This document shows positions 42,730-49,749 of a stretch of DNA of 49,749 nucleotides, in pieces. The stretch is from the NCBI GenBank assembly GCA_033720895.1, contig JAWWBS010000011.1, positions 1 to 49,749 on the forward strand, read 5' to 3'. How positions within the stretch are numbered: the first letter of the stretch is position 1; every line of letters starts with the position of its first letter. Source of the stretch: Gammaproteobacteria bacterium. Lineage in GTDB: Bacteria; Pseudomonadota; Gammaproteobacteria; Natronospirales; JAJUFS01. The position numbers were made by a program, and so were the translations under genes. The notes under the pieces were generated by a model. It saw only the letters and a list, made by a program, of their open reading frames with translations, had not been told where the DNA came from and did not search any database.

Positions 42730-44165
42730 TGCTCACCTCCCTGGCTGGCTGCAAGCTTGTCGGCAAGCTCCGCGGCAACGGAACCGATATCACCAGCACC
42801 GAGCGTCATGACCAGGTCACCGTCTTCCAGCACCCCCGGCAGCGCGCCCGGCAGGTCGGCAACATCCTTGACGAACACGGGCTCATGCTGGCCACGAGCA
42901 CGGATGGAACGAATCAGGTCCCTGGTCTCGGCACCCGGCACCACGGCCTCTCCGGCCGGGTAGACTTCCGTCATGACCAGCTGGTCAACGGTATTCAAGA
43001 CCTCGCTGAACTCGTCGAAGAGGTCGACGGTGCGGCTGTAGCGATGCGGCTGGAACACGGCAACCAGTCGACGATCCGGCCAGCTGCTGCGAGCGGCCTC
43101 GATGGCGGCACTCAGTTCTCGCGGATGGTGAGCATAATCGTCGACCAGTTCGATCGATCGTCCATCCGGCAAGGTCACTTCACCGTAACGGTGGAAGCGT
43201 CGACCCACGCCCTGGAAGATCTTCAGTGCCGCGAGAATGTCGCTGTCGCTGATATCGAGCTCGCGACCGACGGCAATGGCTGCCAGCGCATTCAGGATGT
43301 TGTGCTTGCCGGGCATGTTCAGCTCGACATCGAGCGCGGTGTCGTCATCGCGCTTGCCGCGACCCTTGATCTGGACCTTGAACAGCGAACGTCCCTCCTG
43401 CTGCCGGATGTCATAAGCCCGCACATCGGCATCCGGGTTGTCGATTCCGTAGGTCACGATCGGGCGACTGATGCGCGGCAGCAGCGCCGCAACAACCGGG
43501 TCGTCACTGCAGAGAACCGCCAGGCCATAAAACGGCAGGTGATGCAGGAATTCCACGAAGGTGTCCTGCAGGCGCTGGAAATCATTTTCATAGGTGCCGA
43601 GGTGATCGGCATCGATGTTCGTCACCACCGAAATGACCGGCTGCAGATGCAGGAACGATGCATCCGATTCGTCGGCCTCGGCCACCAGGTAATTGCCGGC
43701 GCCGAGACGTGCGTTGGTAGCCGCACTGTTCAGACGGCCACCGATGACGAACGTCGGATCAAGCCCGCCTTCGGTCAGCACGCTGGCCACCAGCGAGGTT
43801 GTCGTGGTCTTGCCATGCGTGCCGGCAATCGCAACGCCTTCACGGAAGCGCATCAGCTCGGCGAGCATTTCGGCACGTGGCACGATCGGGATGCGGCGTT
43901 CGCGAGCTTCACTGACTTCCGGATTGTCGGCAGGGATTGCTGTCGACACGACCACCACGTCGGCATCAAGCACCTGCTCCGACGCATGACCGATCCAGAC
44001 CTTGGCACCCAGCGATTCGAGATGACGAGTCACGGCATTGGGGCGGGCGTCGCTGCCCTGCACCTTGTAGCCGAGATTCAGCAGCACTTCGGCAATTCCG
44101 CCAACACCGGCGCCGCCGATGCCGACCAGGTGAATGCAATTGATCCGGCGCATCCGGTCCGTCAT
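42726..44165 (-). CDS. murC: UDP-N-acetylmuramate--L-alanine ligase
   Basis: Adds L-Ala to UDP-MurNAc, the first stem-peptide step, in the cytoplasm. The 479 residues contain the Rossmann-like [14 protein letters not shown], the ATP site [31 protein letters not shown] and the C-terminal [10 protein letters not shown]. It overlaps murG and ddlB by 4 bases each. Confidence 0.97.
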   Translation of the reverse strand: MTDRMRRINCIHLVGIGGAGVGGIAEVLLNLGYKVQGSDARPNAVTRHLESLGAKVWIGHASEQVLDADVVVVSTAIPADNPEVSEARERRIPIVPRAEMLAELMRFREGVAIAGTHGKTTTTSLVASVLTEGGLDPTFVIGGRLNSAATNARLGAGNYLVAEADESDASFLHLQPVISVVTNIDADHLGTYENDFQRLQDTFVEFLHHLPFYGLAVLCSDDPVVAALLPRISRPIVTYGIDNPDADVRAYDIRQQEGRSLFKVQIKGRGKRDDDTALDVELNMPGKHNILNALAAIAVGRELDISDSDILAALKIFQGVGRRFHRYGEVTLPDGRSIELVDDYAHHPRELSAAIEAARSSWPDRRLVAVFQPHRYSRTVDLFDEFSEVLNTVDQLVMTEVYPAGEAVVPGAETRDLIRSIRARGQHEPVFVKDVADLPGALPGVLEDGDLVMTLGAGDIGSVAAELADKLAASQGGEQ

Positions 44166-45268
44166 GCCGCCTCCCTCGCCGTGTCATGCAGCGCGGCACA
44201 CACAGCGGCCAGTTCGCGGTCGGCACGCGGCTGGGCCATGCCGCGGGCCGCCACGGCCATCGCGAGCAAGTCCTGCCGAGAGCCCAGGTGGCTGCGCAGG
44301 CTGCCAGCCAGCGAGTTCGCATCGAGCGAGTCTTCGCGGATGATCTCGGCAGCATCGACAGCGGCGAGGTAGTTCGCGTTCGCCGTCTGGTGGTCGTCAA
44401 CCGCATGCGGATACGGCACCAGCACTGCACCGAGGCCGACGGTGGCGAGTTCGAACACGGTCATCGCACCGGCGCGACAGATCGCGAGATCCGCCCATGC
44501 ATAGGCAGCTGCCATGTCATCAATGAACGGTTCGACGCTGGCATCGATACCTGCGTCGGCGTAGCGCGCTTCGACCATCGGCGCATTGTCGCGACCGCAC
44601 TGGTGACGCACCGTGACATCGACATCAAGCAGCGACAATGCCGCGGGCAGCATCTCGTTCAGGACGCGAGCGCCCTGGCTGCCACCTACGACCAGCAGGC
44701 GCAACGAGCCGCTACGCCCGGCGAAACGCTCTTCCGGCGGAGCGATATCCTGCAGGTCCTTGCGCACCGGGTTGCCGATGCTCCGCACGTTGCGACCGCT
44801 CAGCGCACCCGGGAAAGCCACCAGGACCTGGTCCGCGAACTTGCTCAATACGCGATTGGTCAGTCCTGCGACGGCGTTCTGCTCGTGTATCACCAGTGGT
44901 CGGCCAAGCAGCTTCGCCACCAGGCCGCCCGGTCCGGCGGCAAAGCCACCCATGCCCAGGACCACATCCGGATTGATGCGACGAATCACCCTGCCCGCCT
45001 GCCAGCAGGCCCGCAACAACTTGAAGGGTGCCAGCAACAGCGAGGCCACGCCCTTGCCACGCAAGGCCGAGACATCCAGCCACTCGATATCAATGCCGGC
45101 GGCCGGGACCAGTCGCGCTTCGATGCCACGCCGTGTACCGAGCCAGGTCACTTGCCAGCCCTCGGCGCGCAGGACATCCGCCACGCTCAAGGCCGGGAAG
45201 ACATGCCCCCCGGTGCCGCCAGCCATGACCAGGATGGAGCCTGCCTGCAGCTGCGTCACGGCGTTCAT
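44162..45268 (-). CDS. murG: Lipid II synthase MurG
   Basis: Peripheral GT28 glycosyltransferase that adds GlcNAc to lipid I, giving lipid II, on the inner face of the membrane. The 368 residues show the first G-loop [30 protein letters not shown], the [12 protein letters not shown] motif, [11 protein letters not shown] and [24 protein letters not shown]. The gene overlaps ftsW and murC by 4 bases each. Confidence 0.98.
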   Translation of the reverse strand: MNAVTQLQAGSILVMAGGTGGHVFPALSVADVLRAEGWQVTWLGTRRGIEARLVPAAGIDIEWLDVSALRGKGVASLLLAPFKLLRACWQAGRVIRRINPDVVLGMGGFAAGPGGLVAKLLGRPLVIHEQNAVAGLTNRVLSKFADQVLVAFPGALSGRNVRSIGNPVRKDLQDIAPPEERFAGRSGSLRLLVVGGSQGARVLNEMLPAALSLLDVDVTVRHQCGRDNAPMVEARYADAGIDASVEPFIDDMAAAYAWADLAICRAGAMTVFELATVGLGAVLVPYPHAVDDHQTANANYLAAVDAAEIIREDSLDANSLAGSLRSHLGSRQDLLAMAVAARGMAQPRADRELAAVCAALHDTAREAA

Positions 45269-46455
45269 ACCGTCACCCCCTGCTTCTTGCGCGCCCAGAC
45301 ATCATTGGCCTTGTCGGCTTCATGACCGATTCGCAACAACAGCCCGACAGCAGCGGACGTCACCAGCAGGCTGGAGCCACCTGAAGAGATCAGTGGCAGC
45401 GTCAGGCCCTTGGTGGGCAGTACGCCCATGTTCACGCCAAGGTTGATCATCGCCTGCATGCCGATCCAGATCGCAATGCCGTAGGCAAGGTAAGCGCCGA
45501 AGCGCTGTTCGGCAGCCAGCGCAGCCCTGGCAATCGCAAAGCTGCGGAAGAAGAAGACGGCATACAGCGCCACCACGAGCAACACGCCGACCAGGCCAAG
45601 CTCTTCGGCGATGACGGCAAAGACGAAATCGGTATGCGCTTCAGGCAGGTAGAAGAGCTTCTGCACACCTGCCCCGAGCCCGACACCGAACCATTCTCCC
45701 CGGCCGATGGCGATCAGTGACTGTGTCAGCTGGAAGCCACTGTTGAACGGGTCGGCCCAGGGATCCATGAAGGTTGTCAGGCGCTTGAGGCGATAGGGCG
45801 AGGTCACGGCCAGCGTCGCCATGCCGGCAGCAGCGATGCCGACCAGCAGCAGGAAGTCGCGCAGCCGGGCACCGCCAATGAACAACATGCCCATGATGGT
45901 GGCCAGCAACACGGTCGCAGCACCGAAGTCCGGCTCGCCCAGCAGCAGCATGACCGCCAGCGCCGTCAGGCCCAGCGGCTTGGCGAAACCTGCAAAGCTC
46001 GTCTGCACTTCGTACTGGCGACGAGCCAGGTAGTCAGCCATGAAAATGAACATGAACAGGCGGGCCGGTTCGGAGGCCTGGATCAGGCGAATCGGGCCGA
46101 TCTTCAGCCAGCGAACGCTGCCGTTAACCTCGTGACCGAAGCCGGGAACCAGCACCAGCGTCAGCATGGCGAACGCGCCGAGCAGCAGCAGGGGCGCAAG
46201 GCGGCGCCAGAAAGCGAGCGGCACCACCGCCATGAACAAGGCGAACAGGCTGCCGGCAGCGGCATAGGTAAGCTGCTTGCTGGCAAAATAGAACATCTCG
46301 CCGGTCTCGCGCTCGGCGAGCGCCACCGATGCCGAGGCGACAAACACGATGCCCAGCGCCAGCAGCATCAGCGCGGACAGCAGCAAGGGAACGTCCACGG
46401 GCAACGGCCGGCCCTCGAAGCCCGACTGCCTGAAGTGTGCAGTCCGTGCCGTCAT
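45265..46455 (-). CDS. ftsW: Septal SEDS glycosyltransferase FtsW
   Basis: Polytopic SEDS-family protein that polymerises lipid II at the septum with FtsI. The 396 residues contain ten hydrophobic segments; the N-terminus is about 25 residues of soluble sequence. Characteristic segments are GSVRWLKIGPIRLIQASEPARLF split over loop 4, the ATVLLATIMGMLF helix, and GVLPTKGLTLPLISSGGSS in the late loop. It overlaps murD and murG by 4 bases. Confidence 0.97.
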   Translation of the reverse strand: MTARTAHFRQSGFEGRPLPVDVPLLLSALMLLALGIVFVASASVALAERETGEMFYFASKQLTYAAAGSLFALFMAVVPLAFWRRLAPLLLLGAFAMLTLVLVPGFGHEVNGSVRWLKIGPIRLIQASEPARLFMFIFMADYLARRQYEVQTSFAGFAKPLGLTALAVMLLLGEPDFGAATVLLATIMGMLFIGGARLRDFLLLVGIAAAGMATLAVTSPYRLKRLTTFMDPWADPFNSGFQLTQSLIAIGRGEWFGVGLGAGVQKLFYLPEAHTDFVFAVIAEELGLVGVLLVVALYAVFFFRSFAIARAALAAEQRFGAYLAYGIAIWIGMQAMINLGVNMGVLPTKGLTLPLISSGGSSLLVTSAAVGLLLRIGHEADKANDVWARKKQGVTV

Positions 46456-47810
46456 GCCAGCGCCTCCACGGCGTTCACGAATGCCTTGCCGCGATCCGCG
46501 TAACCGGAAAACATGTCGAAGCTCGCGCAGGCGGGCGACAGGAGAACCATGTCCCCGGACTCGGCAACCCTGCTGGCAAGCATGACAGCCTCGTGCATGC
46601 TGCCCGCCCGCTGCCAGTCGATTTCGGCGCCGTCGTGATCCAGAGCTGCGGCGATACGATCGGCATCCTGGCCGATCAACACGACGTGCCGCACCTTGCC
46701 CGGCAAGGCCTCGACCAGCGCGTCGAAGTCACCACCCTTGCCATCACCACCGGCAATCAGCACGACGGGCCGCGTCGAACCCGTGATGGCGGCAATCGCG
46801 GCGCCGACGTTCGTGGCTTTCGAATCGTTGATGTACTGAACACCGTTGTGCTCGGCAACCCAGGCCATGCGATGCGGCAGCCCGCGGAAGGTACGCAGGG
46901 CTTCCAGCATTGCCATCTTTGGCAGGCCGCAGGAGAAACCCAACGCGAGGCATGCCAGCGCGTTGGCCCAGTTGTGCCGGCCGGCCAGCAACATCTCGTC
47001 TACCGGAAGCAGCGACTCGCTGCCACGCGCCAGCCAGTAGCGACCATCCTTCTCGCGAAGGCCGAAATCGATTTCACGCTCCGGCGCATCGAGACCGAAC
47101 GACACGGCATTGTCCCGGGCCTCGCCCATCCGCACGGTTTCGGCATCGTCACGATTGAAGACGCAGACCTGCGCACCATCGAACAGGCGGGCCTTGGCAG
47201 CAGCGTAGTGCTCCAGGGAACCGTGCCAGTCGATGTGATCCGGGCTGATGTTCAGCACGGACGCCGCCCGGCACTCGAGCGAACGAGTCGATTCGAGCTG
47301 GAAGCTCGAAAGTTCCAGCACGTAGAAATCTGGCACTGCCTCGTCCAGCAATTCGAGCGCGGGACGTCCGACATTGCCGCCCAGGCCAGCCCTCATGCCG
47401 GCGGACTGCACCATCAGTGCAAACAACGTTGCCACGGTGCTCTTGCCGTTGGAGCCAGTGACACCAACGATCGGTGCCTGCGCCTCCCGGGCGAAGAGTT
47501 CGATATCGCCGATCAGGTCGACGCCGGCATCGCGCACGCGAAGAATGAAGGGATCGTTCAGCGGAATGCCCGGCGACACCAGCACGAGATCGGCACTGGC
47601 CAGCGCCACGTCCGAAAAGCCGCCAACGAAAATCGCAGCATCGGGAATGTCACGCTGCAGGTCGGCCAGCCCCGGCGGCGCTGCACGGCTGTCGGTCACC
47701 GCCACGGCATAACCCTTGCCATGGAGGTAACGCGCACAGGACAGGCCGGTCATGCCGAGACCGATGATCATGGCCTTTCCAGCGCCTTGTTGTGTTGATG
47801 CTTCAGGCAT
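46452..47810 (-). CDS. murD: UDP-N-acetylmuramoyl-L-alanine--D-glutamate ligase
   Basis: Adds D-Glu to UDP-MurNAc-L-Ala. The 452 residues show the N-terminal UDP-binding fold (IIGLGMTGLSCARYL), ATP-binding GVTGSNGKSTVATLFALM, NISPDHIDWHGSLE and the C-terminal SPACASFDMF motif that is very typical of MurD. The gene follows mraY after 13 bases and overlaps ftsW by 4. Confidence 0.98.
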   Translation of the reverse strand: MPEASTQQGAGKAMIIGLGMTGLSCARYLHGKGYAVAVTDSRAAPPGLADLQRDIPDAAIFVGGFSDVALASADLVLVSPGIPLNDPFILRVRDAGVDLIGDIELFAREAQAPIVGVTGSNGKSTVATLFALMVQSAGMRAGLGGNVGRPALELLDEAVPDFYVLELSSFQLESTRSLECRAASVLNISPDHIDWHGSLEHYAAAKARLFDGAQVCVFNRDDAETVRMGEARDNAVSFGLDAPEREIDFGLREKDGRYWLARGSESLLPVDEMLLAGRHNWANALACLALGFSCGLPKMAMLEALRTFRGLPHRMAWVAEHNGVQYINDSKATNVGAAIAAITGSTRPVVLIAGGDGKGGDFDALVEALPGKVRHVVLIGQDADRIAAALDHDGAEIDWQRAGSMHEAVMLASRVAESGDMVLLSPACASFDMFSGYADRGKAFVNAVEALA

Positions 47811-47823
47811 GCAACCGACGTCC

Positions 47824-48906
47824 TCAGCGAATCTTCAGGGTTGAAAGACCGATCAGCACGAGAATCACCGTGATGATCCAGAAACGGACAATGACCTTGG
47901 GCTCCGGCCAGCCCTTCAATTCGTAGTGGTGGTGCAGCGGCGCCATGCGGAAGATCCGCTTGCCGGTCAGGCGGAACGACGCCACCTGCAACATCACCGA
48001 CAAGGTTTCCACCACGAAGATGCCACCCATGATGAACAGCACCAGCTCCTGCCGGACGATGACCGCAACAGTTCCCAGCGCCGCACCCAGTGCCAGCGCA
48101 CCGATATCGCCCATGAATACCTGGGCCGGGTAAGTGTTGAACCAGAGGAAGGCCAGTCCGGCGCCGCAGAGTGCACCGCAGAACACGACCACCTCACCAG
48201 CGCCTTCCACATAGGGAATCGTCAGGTAGTTGGCAAAATTGACATTGCCACTGGCATAGGCGAACACGCCGAGCGCACCACCAACGAGCACGGTCGGCAT
48301 GATGGCCAGGCCGTCGAGTCCGTCTGTCAGATTGACCGCATTGCTGGTGCCAACGATGACCAGGTAGGTCAGCACGACAAAGAACGGCCCCAGCGGAATG
48401 GCGACATTCTTGAAGAAGGGAACAATCAATGCCGTCTCGATGGGGGTCGCTGCGTAATGGTAGAGCGCCAGCGCAGCCGCAAGTCCGACCACCGATTGCG
48501 ACAGGTACTTCCAGCGAGCCGGCAGGCCGACGGGATCGTTCAACACCAGCTTGCGGTAGTCGTCGACAAAGCCGACCACACCGAAGCCGATCGTCGTCAG
48601 CAGCACGATCAGCACGAAGCGATTCTGCAGGTCGCCCCACAACAGCGTGCTGACCACGATGCCGAACAGGATCAGCAGTCCGCCCATGGTCGGCGTACCT
48701 GCCTTGGTGAGGTGCGAGGTCGGGCCATCATCGCGAACGGTCTGGCCGATCTGGCGGAACGTGAGATGACGGATCATCCAGGGACCAATGATGAAACCGG
48801 CCAGCAGCGCAGTCAGCGCGCCGAGAATGGCGCGCAGCGTCAGGTACTGGAATACATTGAAGCCGGAATAGAACTGGCTCAGGTAGTCAGCTAGATACAT
48901 CAACAT
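47824..48906 (-). CDS. mraY: Phospho-N-acetylmuramoyl-pentapeptide transferase MraY
   Basis: Integral inner-membrane enzyme that attaches phospho-MurNAc-pentapeptide to undecaprenyl phosphate, giving lipid I. The 360 residues have about ten membrane segments, the catalytic Asp pair in [19 protein letters not shown], and the late [12 protein letters not shown] and [15 protein letters not shown] motifs. The start at 48906 shares one base with the murF stop and is preceded by GGGAGGAA. Confidence 0.98.
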   Translation of the reverse strand: MLMYLADYLSQFYSGFNVFQYLTLRAILGALTALLAGFIIGPWMIRHLTFRQIGQTVRDDGPTSHLTKAGTPTMGGLLILFGIVVSTLLWGDLQNRFVLIVLLTTIGFGVVGFVDDYRKLVLNDPVGLPARWKYLSQSVVGLAAALALYHYAATPIETALIVPFFKNVAIPLGPFFVVLTYLVIVGTSNAVNLTDGLDGLAIMPTVLVGGALGVFAYASGNVNFANYLTIPYVEGAGEVVVFCGALCGAGLAFLWFNTYPAQVFMGDIGALALGAALGTVAVIVRQELVLFIMGGIFVVETLSVMLQVASFRLTGKRIFRMAPLHHHYELKGWPEPKVIVRFWIITVILVLIGLSTLKIR

Positions 48907-49749
48907 CAGGCAGTTCCTCCCAGGCGGAGCGCCGCGACGACTCGCTCCATGCGAGCAGCACGCGACCCTTTGACCAGCACCGTGATGCCGGTCTTGATAT
49001 CTGCAGTCAGCGCCTCGATCAGCGCCTCGACCGAATCGAAGTGACGGGCATCTGCGCCGAACCCTTTCGCGGCGTGCTTGCTGAGCTCGCCCACCGCGTA
49101 GAAGCGCGTCACGCCCTGCTCTGCCGCAAAGCGCCCGACATCTTCATGCAACTGCTGTTCTTCCGGACCCAGCTCGCCCATGTCACCCATAACCAGCCAG
49201 CCCGGACGACCACGACCCGCTAGCCATTCGGCGGCGGCGCGCATCGATAGGGGATTGGCGTTGTAGGTGTCGTCCACCAGCTCGATATCGTCAGCCAGCT
49301 GCTCGACATGCATGCGACCGGATACATTGCGTGCCACGGCGAGCCCGGCCTGTATTTCTGCCAGCGAGCAACCGCAGGACCAGGCCGCAGCAGCGGCAGC
49401 CAGCGCATTCTTGACGTTGTGGCGACCTGCCATGGGCAGCGCTACCTGGACTTCGCCATCCGGCGTGACCATGGAAAACCTCAGCTGGCCATCGGCTTCA
49501 TCGATACCGCCGACGACATGGAAATCATGCGCACCGGCCTGGCCGAAGGTGATCACCCGCCGCGACCCGGCGCGTTCCCGCCATTCGTCCTGCCAGGGCT
49601 GGTCCGCATTGATGATGCAGGTGCCGCCATCCTGCACACCGGCGTACATCTCGCCCTTGCCCCGCACCACGCCTTCGATACCGCCGAAACCCTCGAGATG
49701 GGCTTCGCCGGCGTTGGTGATCAAGCCGATGGACGGCCGCGCCAGTGCA
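48906..49749 (-). CDS. murF: UDP-MurNAc-tripeptide--D-Ala-D-Ala ligase MurF (N-terminus outside window)
   Basis: Adds D-Ala-D-Ala to the tripeptide precursor. Only the last 281 codons are visible; the frame runs off the window edge, starting in [23 protein letters not shown], which is diagnostic of the Mur ligase ATPase domain of Mur[29 protein letters not shown] and VMGDMGELG follow in the C-terminal domain. It feeds UDP-MurNAc-pentapeptide to the next gene, mraY, with which it overlaps by one base. Confidence 0.97.
   Translation of the reverse strand, partial: ALARPSIGLITNAGEAHLEGFGGIEGVVRGKGEMYAGVQDGGTCIINADQPWQDEWRERAGSRRVITFGQAGAHDFHVVGGIDEADGQLRFSMVTPDGEVQVALPMAGRHNVKNALAAAAAAWSCGCSLAEIQAGLAVARNVSGRMHVEQLADDIELVDDTYNANPLSMRAAAEWLAGRGRPGWLVMGDMGELGPEEQQLHEDVGRFAAEQGVTRFYAVGELSKHAAKGFGADARHFDSVEALIEALTADIKTGITVLVKGSRAARMERVVAALRLGGTA

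Noticed and set aside
1-49749. CRISPR arrays, insertion sequences, tRNA or rRNA genes
   Set aside because: No spaced repeats, transposase-like frames with terminal repeats, or cloverleaf-like sequences were recognised; a tRNAscan/Infernal run would be decisive.

Overview
The window is a gene-dense, roughly 60% GC chromosomal segment from a gammaproteobacterium. The best guess is the Xanthomonadales/Lysobacterales side (Wenzhouxiangella-like). The basis is the order sucC-sucD / pilS-pilR / pilin / pilB-pilC-pilD-coaE-zapD-yacG, a dcw cell-wall cluster in the Pseudomonas/Xanthomonas order, and a bamD/rluD/pgeF/clpB block. No 16S gene is present, so the placement is inferred from gene order and protein style only. 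I found no rRNA, tRNA, CRISPR array or insertion sequence.

Layout. 1-1604: aspS (minus, cut by the window edge) behind a structured leader. 1913-4257: two tandem, paralogous PKD-domain lipoproteins of unknown function, then an SDR oxidoreductase (4290-5117). 5180-10549 (minus): clpB with a consensus heat-shock promoter, a ZIP metal transporter, pgeF and rluD; bamD faces away at 10646. 11483-15311 (minus): nadE, tandem terminators, sucD, sucC.

15461-31189 (plus) is the type IV pilus region. It runs pilS-pilR, two major-pilin paralogues each with its own sigma-54 promoter, and a strong terminator. A tightly overlapping five-gene operon follows: GT-C/TPR membrane glycosyltransferase, polyprenyl-phosphate sugar synthase, GT4 glycosyltransferase, sulfotransferase-like protein, flippase-like membrane protein. 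A convergent methyltransferase comes next, then pilB-pilC-pilD-coaE. I read the five-gene block as a candidate dedicated pilin- or surface-glycan pathway; this is the most interesting part of the window. zapD and yacG follow coaE.

32168-36929 (minus): a Nudix/TMP-synthase-like fusion, secA and an M23 peptidase, with dciA (DUF721) divergent. 37399-49749 (minus): lpxC, ftsZ, ftsA, ftsQ, ddlB, murC, murG, ftsW, murD, mraY, murF (cut by the window edge). This makes lipid II, exports/uses it at the septum, and commits lipid A synthesis.

How it fits together: PilS/PilR and sigma-54 drive pilin genes; PilD matures the pilins; PilB and PilC assemble them; the glycan operon could modify them. The two pilin leaders share a stem-loop placed exactly at the predicted +1, although the stem sequences differ.
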